From: Allosphingosinicella sp.
GTDB taxonomy: Bacteria; Pseudomonadota; Alphaproteobacteria; Sphingomonadales; Sphingomonadaceae
DNA: 15,487 nucleotides
Direction: 5' to 3'
Assembly (NCBI GenBank): GCA_030146745.1
Contig: JASLBD010000076.1
Coordinates: 1-15,487, forward strand
The position numbers and the translations under genes were made by a program. Positions within the stretch are counted from its first letter, which is position 1, and each line of letters opens with the position of its first letter. Positions 1 to 8,200 of the stretch are shown one piece after another. Below the pieces are notes generated by a model. It was given only the letters and a program-made list of their open reading frames with translations. It did no database searches and was not told where the DNA came from.

Positions 1-1
1 G

Positions 2-823
2 CTTCGGCTGATCCAGGACGAGAAGGTCACCTATTTCGTCGGAGTGCCGACGATGAGCCTCGAGCTGATGCAGCATCCCGACCGCGAGAAATACGACCTC
101 TCCTCGCTGACCGACATCGCCGCCGGCGGAGCGCCCCGGCCCGTCGCCCACGTCAAGAGGCTGCAGGAGAGCTTCAAGGGTGCTCAGCCCGCGCTCGGCT
201 ACGGCCTCACCGAGACCAATGCGGTGGGCTGCGGCAATTTCTGGCAGAATTACGCCGACAAGCCCGCCTCGACCGGGCGGCCGCACAAGCCGACCGTCGA
301 GCTCGCCATATTGGGCGAGGACGACCGGCACCTGCCGACCGGCGAGACCGGCGAGATCGCCATCCGCTCGGCCGCCAATTTCCGCGGCTATTGGAACGAC
401 CCGGCCTCGACGGCGGCCGCGTTCACCGCGGACGGATATCTGAAGACCGGCGACATCGGCTATCTCGACGAGGAGGATTATCTGTTCATCGTCGACCGCA
501 AGAAGGACATCATCATCCGCGGCGGCGAGAATATCAGCTGCCAGGAAGTCGAGGCGGCGATCTATTCGCACCCGGCCGTGTCGGAAGCCTCGGTGTTCGG
601 GGTCCCGTGCGAGCGGCTCGGCGAGGTGCCGGCGGCGGTCATCTATTCCGAGGAGGACCGCGGCTTCGACGGGGACGCCCTTCGCGAGTTCCTGGACGGC
701 CGGATCGCGCTCTACAAAATCCCCCAGCACATCTGGATGCATGACGAGCCTTTGCCCAAGCTGGGCACCGGCAAGATCGACAAGAAGACGCTCAGGGAGC
801 GTTATTCGGCGGAGGTGGAATAG
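2..823 (+). CDS. AMP-forming acyl-CoA synthetase, C-terminal part (5' end outside window)
   Basis: This is the last 273 residues of an ANL-superfamily adenylate-forming enzyme. The reading frame is open from base 2, so the gene starts upstream of the window, and the first ATG (44) is internal. Visible family motifs are YGLTETN (AMP-binding core A5), YLKTGDIGYLDEEDYLFIVD and RKKDIIIRGGENIS (A7/A8 hinge region with the conserved Asp and Arg), and PKLGTGKIDKK near the C-terminus with the A10 catalytic lysine. The family activates a carboxylic acid to an acyl-adenylate and then transfers it to CoA, usually a fatty or aromatic acid in the cytoplasm. The substrate cannot be read from this fragment because much of the acyl-binding pocket lies in the missing N-terminal part. 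The stop at 821-823 is followed directly by a hairpin repeat. I am confident of the family and not of the substrate. Confidence 0.93.
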   Translation, partial: LRLIQDEKVTYFVGVPTMSLELMQHPDREKYDLSSLTDIAAGGAPRPVAHVKRLQESFKGAQPALGYGLTETNAVGCGNFWQNYADKPASTGRPHKPTVELAILGEDDRHLPTGETGEIAIRSAANFRGYWNDPASTAAAFTADGYLKTGDIGYLDEEDYLFIVDRKKDIIIRGGENISCQEVEAAIYSHPAVSEASVFGVPCERLGEVPAAVIYSEEDRGFDGDALREFLDGRIALYKIPQHIWMHDEPLPKLGTGKIDKKTLRERYSAEVE

Positions 824-966
824 CTCCTCTCCCGCTTTCCGCGGGAGAGGGGGGACCCACCGCGCAGCGGTGGGGGGTGAGGGTCTGTACGCCGGACTCA
901 GCAAGACCCTCACCTCCCAAGCCTGCGGCTTGGGCCCCTCCTCTCCCGCGAAAAGCGGGAGAGGGG
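824..966. repeat. Composite GC-rich hairpin repeat between genes
   Basis: The 178-bp gap after the synthetase stop is mostly one imperfect palindrome. Terminal hairpins sit at 826-850 (stem CCTCTCCCGC/GCGGGAGAGG) and 940-964 (same stem). Each is self-complementary, and the two are also complementary to each other. Inside lie hairpins at 856-874 (CCCACCGC/GCGGTGGG) and 916-934 (CCCAAGCC/GGCTTGGG), plus a long-range pair GTGAGGGTCT (877-886) with AGACCCTCAC (904-913). This looks like a mobile intergenic repeat of the REP/MITE kind. It may also end transcription of the synthetase, although no T-run follows. Bases 967-1001 show nothing further; a promoter for the next gene is not obvious. Confidence 0.85.
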
Positions 967-1001
967 TTTCAGGCCGTCCCCTCCCCCTCTATCAGCCCCC
1001 C

Positions 1002-3221
1002 ATGGCGCGAGGCGGCGAGACGAACGGGATCAGCCGGCGGACCCTGCTGGTCGGCGGGGGCGCCGGGACCGGCTTGCTCCTCGCCTGGGCCTTGTGGCCG
1101 CGTTCCTATCCGCACAATCTGCGCGCCGGCGAAGGCGAGCATGCGTTCAACGCCTTCTTGAAGATCGGCAATGACGGCCGGGTGATGGTCGCGGTGCCGC
1201 AGGCCGAGCTGGGACAGGGGAGCTGGACCGCGCTCGCCCAGATCCTCGCCGACGAGCTCGGCGCGGACTGGCGGACGGTGGGGGTGGAGCCGGCGCCGAT
1301 CGCGCCGCTCTACGCCAACCGGCTGCTCGTCGAAGGACCGGACGACGGCTCGTTCGCGGGAGACGCGCGGCGCTGGCGGGCGCAAAGCTTCGAAGGCGGG
1401 GTGGCGGGGATGCTGACCGCCCAATCCACCTCGGTGCGGACTTTCGAGCGGCCGCTCCGCGACGCCGGAGCCGGCGCCCGGGCGCTGCTCATGAAGGCGG
1501 CGGCCGGCCGCTGGGGAGTCGAGTGGGAGACTCTCGACACCGGGGCCGGCTTCGTGACCGACGGCCGCCGGAGGCTCGGCTTCGCGGAGCTGGCGGAAGC
1601 GGCCGCCGGCGAAGAGCTGCCGGACCATCTTCCGATCCGCGCCGGAATCGACAACCGGCTGGCCGGCCAGCCGCTGCCCCGGCTCGATTCGCCTTCCAAG
1701 GTCGACGGCTCGGCGCCCTTCGCGGGCGACATCAGGCTTCCCGACATGGCCTATGCCTCGGTCAGGGCGGGGCCGACCGAGGACAGCCGTCTCGTCCGGT
1801 GGAAGAAGGACGAGGGGCTGAAGGTGCCGGGCGTATTCGGAGCGCTCGACGCTCCGGGATGGGTCGCCTGCGTCGCCACCAATTGGTGGGCGGCCGACAG
1901 GGGCGTCGAGGCGCTGGAGCCGGTGTGGGAGGTGCCGCACCCTCCGGTTTCGAGCGAGAGCATCGACGAAGCCCTGATCGGGGCGCTCGAGCGGGACGAA
2001 GGGCGCCGGGTCTACGGCCGCGGCGACCTCGCCGACGCGTTCGAGGGCGGAAGCGTGCTTCGCGGCCATTACGGCGCGGGGCCGGCCGCCAACGCGCCGC
2101 TGGAGACCCTGACCGCGACGGCCCGGCCGGGCGGCGGGCGTCTCGAGATATGGGCGCCGACGCAGGCGCCCGGTCTGGCCAGGGCGGCGGCGGCGCGGGT
2201 GGCGGGGCTCGATGAGGCGCAGGTGACGCTCTACCCGACCCTGGTCGGCGGCGGCTACGGGCGCAAGCTGGAGACGAGGGCGATCGAGCAGGCGGCGATG
2301 CTCGCGGTTCGAACGAAGCGGCCGGTGCAGCTCGCCTGGTCGAGGCTCGAGGAGAGCGTCCAGGACTCGTTCCGGGCGCCGGCGCGGGCGCAATTGCTGG
2401 CCCGTCTCGACGCCGGCGGAATCGTGCTGGGCTGGCAGGCGCGGATCGCGGCGCCCGACACCGGCGCGCAGCTCGAGGAACGGCTGCGCGGCGGCGAAAG
2501 CGCGATGGCGGCGATCGGCGATCCGACGGCGGGCGCGGTGCCGCCTTATGCCATCCCCGCCGTCGCGGTCGACTATCTGCCGGCCGCGACGGGGATAAGG
2601 GTCGGCGGCTGGCGCTCGGGGGCGCACAGCTACACCGCCTTTTTCACCGAGAGCTTCATGGACGAGCTGGCCCGGATATCGGGGGTCGAGCCCTTGTCCT
2701 TCCGGATGCAGATGCTCGGCGACAATCCGCGGCTGGCGCGCTGCCTGACGACGGCGGCGACGCTCGGCGGCTGGGACGGCGGGGTGCCGGGAAGCGCGAT
2801 GGGGATCGCCTGCCACAGCGCCTATGGGAGCCATATCGCGGCGCTGGTCGAGGTCGAGGTGACGGACGAGCAGAAGGTGCGCGTGCTTCGGTCCATCTGC
2901 GCGGTCGATTGCGGCAAGATCGTAAATCCGGAGCTGGTCCGCCAGCAGATCGAGGGCGGGCTGGTCTTCGGGATCGCCGCCGCCACCGGCGAGGCGATCG
3001 GCTTCGAGCGCGGTCGGCCCGACGCTCGCGGCTTCGGCGATTTCGGCTTTCCGACGCTCGCCCGGTCGCCGGAGGTGACGATCGAGCTGCTGGAGAGCGA
3101 GGAGGAGCCGGGCGGCGCCACCGAGCTCGGAGTCCCGATCGCCGCGCCCGCCATAGCCAACGCCCTCCATGCCCTGACCGGGCGGAGGCTCAGGTCGCTG
3201 CCGCTTCGGGTGGGCGGATGA
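1002..3221 (+). CDS. Molybdopterin-binding large subunit, xanthine dehydrogenase / isoquinoline 1-oxidoreductase beta (IorB-like), Tat-exported
   Basis: This 739-residue protein belongs to the molybdenum hydroxylase large-subunit family. Residues 11-32 form a twin-arginine-like signal (SRRTLLVGG followed by a hydrophobic stretch), so export to the periplasm is likely. Family motifs are PQAELGQGSWTALAQ (about 66-80), GGGYGRKLE (about 415), GGWRSGAHSYTAFFTESF, and the C-terminal TELGVPIAAPAIANALHAL containing the expected catalytic Glu at residue 708. The ATG at 1002 is chosen because it puts the Tat motif at the N-terminus. The frame stays open further upstream, but only through the hairpin repeat and the synthetase gene. 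These enzymes hydroxylate aldehydes or N-heterocycles together with a small [2Fe-2S] subunit and an electron acceptor. No small subunit is encoded in this window. The stop overlaps the hemH start (ATGA). The substrate is unknown. Confidence 0.88.
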   Translation: MARGGETNGISRRTLLVGGGAGTGLLLAWALWPRSYPHNLRAGEGEHAFNAFLKIGNDGRVMVAVPQAELGQGSWTALAQILADELGADWRTVGVEPAPIAPLYANRLLVEGPDDGSFAGDARRWRAQSFEGGVAGMLTAQSTSVRTFERPLRDAGAGARALLMKAAAGRWGVEWETLDTGAGFVTDGRRRLGFAELAEAAAGEELPDHLPIRAGIDNRLAGQPLPRLDSPSKVDGSAPFAGDIRLPDMAYASVRAGPTEDSRLVRWKKDEGLKVPGVFGALDAPGWVACVATNWWAADRGVEALEPVWEVPHPPVSSESIDEALIGALERDEGRRVYGRGDLADAFEGGSVLRGHYGAGPAANAPLETLTATARPGGGRLEIWAPTQAPGLARAAAARVAGLDEAQVTLYPTLVGGGYGRKLETRAIEQAAMLAVRTKRPVQLAWSRLEESVQDSFRAPARAQLLARLDAGGIVLGWQARIAAPDTGAQLEERLRGGESAMAAIGDPTAGAVPPYAIPAVAVDYLPAATGIRVGGWRSGAHSYTAFFTESFMDELARISGVEPLSFRMQMLGDNPRLARCLTTAATLGGWDGGVPGSAMGIACHSAYGSHIAALVEVEVTDEQKVRVLRSICAVDCGKIVNPELVRQQIEGGLVFGIAAATGEAIGFERGRPDARGFGDFGFPTLARSPEVTIELLESEEEPGGATELGVPIAAPAIANALHALTGRRLRSLPLRVGG

Positions 3222-4219
3222 GGCCGCCCTCCGATCATCCGCCGGTGCCGGCGCCGAAGGTGGGAGTCCTGCTGATCAACCTCGGCACGCCCAACAAGCC
3301 CGAACCGGGATCGGTGCGGCTGTACCTGAAGGAGTTCCTTTCGGACCCGCGCGTCGTCGAGATCCCGCAGCTCGTCTGGCAGCCGATCTTGCGCGGGATC
3401 ATCCTCACGACCCGGCCCAGGAAATCGGCGCACGCCTACAGCCAGGTGTGGACCGAGGAAGGCTCGCCGCTCGCCGCGATTACGGCGCGGCAGGCGAAGG
3501 CGCTGCAGGGCGCGTTCGGCGAGGCTGTGATCGTCGACCATGCGATGCGCTACGGCGAGCCGGCGATCGCCGGCAGGATCGACTCGCTCAAGGCGCGGGG
3601 GTGCGAACGGATCCTGATCGCCCCTCTCTACCCGCAATATTGCGCGGCGACGACGGCGACGGCGAACGACGAGGCCTTCGCGCATCTGCGGCGGCTGCGG
3701 TGGCAGCCCGCGGTCCGGACCCTTCCGCCCTACCATGACGACCCGGCCTATATCGAGGCGCTGCGGGCGCGGCTGGAGGAGGGACTGGGGAGCCTCGATT
3801 TCGAGCCTCAGGCGATCCTCGCCAGCTTCCACGGAATGCCGCAGCGAACGCTGGAGCTGGGCGATCCCTATCACTGCCATTGCCGAAAGACCGCGCGGCT
3901 GCTGAGCGAGGCGAGCGGGCGCCAACTGATCGTCGCCTTCCAGTCGCGCTTCGGCCGGGCGAAGTGGCTGGAGCCGGCGACCGATGCGACGCTGGCCGCC
4001 TTGCCGGGCCGAGGCATGACGAAAGTGGCGATCCTCGCGCCCGGTTTCTCGGCCGATTGCCTCGAAACCCTGGAGGAACTGGCGATACGGGGGCGCGACA
4101 CCTTCATCGCCTCCGGCGGCACCCATTTCGCCTATTTGCCCTGCCTCAACGACAGCCCCGTCGGGCTCGAAATGCTGCGCAGCATCTTGGGCCGCGAGCT
4201 TGAAGGTTGGGGACGCTGA
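3218..4219 (+). CDS. hemH: Ferrochelatase
   Basis: This protein of 333 residues has the usual bacterial ferrochelatase length. It inserts ferrous iron into protoporphyrin IX (or coproporphyrin in some lineages), the final step of haem synthesis. It opens with the family signature KVGVLLINLGTP (14-25). It has SFHGMPQRTLELGDPYHC (203-220) with the metal-inserting His205, and GFSADCLETLEEL (276-288), where Glu283 and Glu287 align with the conserved acidic residues of the family. The CHC pair at 220-222 is common in proteobacterial members. The ATG at 3218 overlaps the stop of the molybdoenzyme gene by four bases (ATGA), suggesting translational coupling. A much longer frame upstream is a shadow of that gene. 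No other haem gene is present, so the pairing looks like operon economy rather than a pathway cluster. Confidence 0.96.
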   Translation: MRPPSDHPPVPAPKVGVLLINLGTPNKPEPGSVRLYLKEFLSDPRVVEIPQLVWQPILRGIILTTRPRKSAHAYSQVWTEEGSPLAAITARQAKALQGAFGEAVIVDHAMRYGEPAIAGRIDSLKARGCERILIAPLYPQYCAATTATANDEAFAHLRRLRWQPAVRTLPPYHDDPAYIEALRARLEEGLGSLDFEPQAILASFHGMPQRTLELGDPYHCHCRKTARLLSEASGRQLIVAFQSRFGRAKWLEPATDATLAALPGRGMTKVAILAPGFSADCLETLEELAIRGRDTFIASGGTHFAYLPCLNDSPVGLEMLRSILGRELEGWGR

Positions 4220-4262
4220 ACGTAAGGGCCGCGCACAACAAGAAACCAATCAGGAGAGCAAA

Positions 4263-4984
4263 ATGGCACGCGTTGCGATCGTCACCGGCGGCACCAGAGG
4301 CATTGGCGAGGCGATCAGCATCGCGCTCCGCGACCAGGGCGTGACCGTCGCCGCCAATTATGCGGGCAATGACGAGAAGGCGCGCCAGTTCACCGAGCGG
4401 ACCGGGATCAAGGCGTACCAATGGGACGTCGGCGATTTCGACGCCTGCCAGTCGGGCGTCCAGCAGGTCGAGAGCGAGCTGGGTCCGATCGACGTGCTCG
4501 TCAACAACGCCGGCATCACCCGCGACGGGACGATGAAGCGGATGACCCGCCAGGCCTGGGACGAGGTGATCGACGTCAACCTCGGCGGCTGCTTCAACAT
4601 GGCCAAGGCGGTGTTCGAGGGGATGCAGTCGAGGAAGTTCGGACGCATCGTCAACATCGGCTCGATCAACGGCCAAGCGGGGCAGTACGGCCAGGTCAAT
4701 TACGCCGCCGCCAAATCCGGAATCCACGGCTTCACCAAGGCGCTGGCGCAGGAAGGCGCGCGCGGCGGAGTGACGGTGAACGCGATCGCACCGGGCTATA
4801 TCGACACCGAGATGGTGGCCGCGGTGCCCGAGGACGTGCTCGCCAAGATCGTCGCCCGGATCCCGGTCGGGCGCCTCGGCAAGGCGGAGGAGATCGCCCG
4901 CGGGGTCGTCTTCCTGTGCGGCGAGGAGGCGGGGTTCATCACCGGCTCGACGCTGAGCATCAACGGCGGCCAGCACATGTATTG

Positions 4985-4985
<1 letters not shown>
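4263..4985 (+). CDS. phaB: Acetoacetyl-CoA reductase (NADPH-dependent SDR)
   Basis: This 240-residue short-chain dehydrogenase has a Rossmann motif TGGTRGIG (8-15), NNAG (81-84), and the catalytic set Ser134, Tyr147 and Lys151 in NIGSINGQAGQYGQVNYAAAK. The phrase SINGQxGQxGQxNYxxAK and the 240-residue length fit PhaB/PhbB, which reduces acetoacetyl-CoA to (R)-3-hydroxybutyryl-CoA for polyhydroxybutyrate synthesis, better than they fit FabG. The start is fixed by a strong AGGAG at 4252-4256, six bases before the ATG; an upstream in-frame start at 4200 lies inside hemH. The 43-bp gap after hemH is relatively A-rich and could hold a weak promoter, or the genes may be co-transcribed. The thiolase (phaA) and synthase (phaC) are not in the window. 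A FabG-like role is the main alternative. Confidence 0.88.
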
Positions 4986-5218
<233 letters not shown>

Positions 5219-5236
5219 CCCTGGAGGGGAAGGCAA

Positions 5237-8200
5237 TCAGCGGCCGAGCAGGACCCTTGCCTGGGTAGCGATCTGGGCGAGCATCGGGGCGGTGGTGACG
5301 GGAGCGTTGCGGACCCGGTCGACGACGCGGCGGAACTGGTCGACCCGGGGGCCCTGGGCGACGACCCATTGCTCCACGGCGGCCATCGGATCGCTGCCGC
5401 GCTTCCGGTGGAGGAAATCGAGGCGGAGCTGCTCGAAGTCGCGGGCGAGGCCGGCGGTGAGGAGCCGCTCCCACTGGTCGCTCGCCCGGAACTGGTTGGC
5501 GGCGCCCTGCGCCCAGTCGAGGCCGAGCGCCTCGCCGAGGCGGGTGTAAGCGTTGGTGAGGCCGATCACGTCGACTCCGAGCCGCTTGCCGAGCGCCGCG
5601 ATTCCGACCGCCCCGTTGAGCTCGAACAGGCGGACGAGCTTGCGGGCGATGTCGTCGTGCACTCCGAGCTCGATCAGCCGCTTGCGGCGTTCGCCTGCCT
5701 CGCTCGCCACCTCGCGGCGAAGCAGGCCGTCGACGGCGGAATCGAGAGCGTGCAGGCCGGGGGCGAGATTGTCGACCATCTCGGCGATCTTGGTCGCCGC
5801 CGACGTGTTGCGTAGGATGTCGGCCATGTGGAGCTGGAGCGCCTGGCTGGCCTGGTCGAACAATTCGAGGCGGAGCTGCTCGGGAAGGTCGGCGGTGTCG
5901 AGCCGCTCCCAGAAGACCTGCATGTCGAACAGGCGCTCGGCCGCGACGAAGGCGGCGGCGACCTGGCCGAACGAGGCGCCTTCCTCCTCCGCAAGCGAGA
6001 AGGTCGCGGTGATCCCGAGCCGGTTGACGAGGCGGTTGGCGATCTTGGTGGCGATGATCTCCCGGCGCAGGCGGTGCTGGAGGATGGAGTCGCCGTGGCG
6101 GGCGCGCATCGTCTCGGGGAAGGCGCCGCACAGCTCCGGGGTCAGGGTCGGATCCTCGGTGATCTTGCCCGATTCGAGCGCGGCCTGGAGGGCCATCTTC
6201 GAGCTGGAGAGGAGGACGGCGAGCTCGGGGCGGGTGAGGCCGCGATCCTCCTGCGCCCGGCGCATCAGCTCCTCGTTGGTCTCTAGCCCCTCGACGGCGC
6301 GGTTGAGCCGGCCGCTTTCCTCGAGCATCTCCATCGCCCGCAGCAGGGGCGGCAACCCCGCGGCGCCGCTCCGCTCGGCGATCGAAAGCGCCAGGGTCTG
6401 GAGCCTGTTGTCCTCGAGCACGATCTCGGCGACCTCGTCGGTCATCTCGGCGAGGAGGGCGTTGCGGTCCTCGAGGCTGAGCCGGCCCTCGGCCATCTCC
6501 CGGTTGAGCGGGATCTTGATGTTGACCTCGTTGTCCGAGCAGTCGACTCCGGCCGAATTGTCGATGAAGTCGGTGTTGATCCGGCCGCCGAGCGCGGCGA
6601 ACTCGATCCGGCCCGCCTGGGTGATGGCGAGGTTGGCGCCTTCGCCGATCGCCTTGGCCCGAAGCTCGGCGCCGTTGATCCGGATGGCGTCGTTGGAGGG
6701 GTCGCCGACCTCCGCGTTGCTCTCGCCCCTGCCCTTGATGTAGGTGCCGATGCCGCCGAACCAGAGCAGGTCGACCGACGCCGAGAGGATGGCGTTCAGG
6801 AGCATGGCGGGACCGGTCTCCTCGGCATCGAGGCCGAGCAGGGCGCGGATTTCGGGCGACAGCGGGATCGTCTTCTGGGTGCGCGGGAAGATTCCGCCGC
6901 CCTTCGAGATCAGCTTGCGGTCGTAATCGTCCCAGCTCGAGCGCGGCAAGCTGAAAAGCCGGTTGCGCTCCTCCCAGCTCGACGCCGGATCGGGATCGGG
7001 ATCGAGGAAGATGTGGCGGTGGTCGAAGGCGGCGACCAGCTTGATCGCCTTGGACAGAAGCATCCCGTTGCCGAACACGTCGCCCGACATGTCGCCGACC
7101 CCGGCGACCCGGATCGGCTGGGTCTGAACGTCGATCCCGATCTCGCGGAAGTGACGCTGGACCGAGATCCAGGCACCGCGGGCGGTGATCCCCATCGCCT
7201 TGTGGTCGTAGCCGTAGCTTCCACCCGAAGCGAAGGCGTCGCCGAGCCAGAAGCCGCGCTCGACCGCGATCGCGTTGGCGACGTCGGAGAAGGTCGCGGT
7301 GCCCTTGTCGGCGGCGACGACGAAATAGGGATCGTCGCCGTCGAGGACGACCACGCCTTCGGGATGGACGACCTTGTTGCGGACGATATTGTCGGTGATC
7401 GAGAGCAGGGCGCGCATGAAGATGCGGTAGCTCTCGGTCCCCTCGGCGAGCCAGGCGTCGCGATCGGAGGGCGGGGGCAGATGCTTGGGATAGAAGCCGC
7501 CCTTGGCGCCGGTCGGGACGATGACGGCGTTCTTGACCAATTGCGCCTTCAGCAGCCCCAATATCTCGGTCCGGAAATCGTCGCGCCGGTCGGACCAGCG
7601 AAGGCCGCCGCGGGCGATCGGGCCGCCGCGCAGGTGGATGCCCTCGACCCGCGGCGAATAGACCCAGATCTCGCGCCAGGGCAGCGGCTGGGGCAGGTTC
7701 GGGACCCTCGCGCTGTCGAGCTTGAAGGCGAGCGCCTCGCGCCCGGCCGGGGTGAAGGCATTGGTCCGCAGGGTCGCCGAGACGACTCCGTGCAGGAGCC
7801 TGAGGATGCGGTCCTCGTCGATCGCCGCGACCTGCGAGAGGCCGTCGCGGATCGTGCGCTCGGCGGCCTCGATCGACGCCTCGCGGACGCCGCCATGCTT
7901 CGGGTCGTGAAGCGCGTCGAACAAAGCGATGATGCCGTGGGCCACCGCGGGCGCGCGGCGCAGCGCCTCGACCACCGTCAGCATCGAGTAAGAGAGGCCG
8001 CCCTGGCGCAGATAGCGGAACCAGGCGCGGAACAGGACGACGTCGCGCGGCGCCACGGCGGCGGCGACGAGCAACTGGTTGAACGCGTCGTTCTCCGCCT
8101 GGCCTTCCAGGACCTCCGCGATCGCGCGCTCGACCAGCTCGGCGCGGTCGAGCACCTGCGCGGCCTCGCCGGCGCGGACCTCGAGCAGGAATTCGTGGAC

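Noticed and set aside
824..966. Repeated hairpins considered as a CRISPR array
   Set aside because: There are no regularly spaced direct repeats with unique spacers; the structure is nested inverted repeats and no cas gene is present.
741..1001. Upstream extension of the molybdoenzyme frame to 741
   Set aside because: It would overlap the synthetase gene and translate the hairpin repeat; the ATG at 1002 places the Tat signal at the N-terminus.
969..3170. A 733-codon minus-strand frame opposite the molybdoenzyme gene
   Set aside because: It has no recognisable motif and the composition of a GC-driven shadow; the plus-strand frame carries family motifs throughout.
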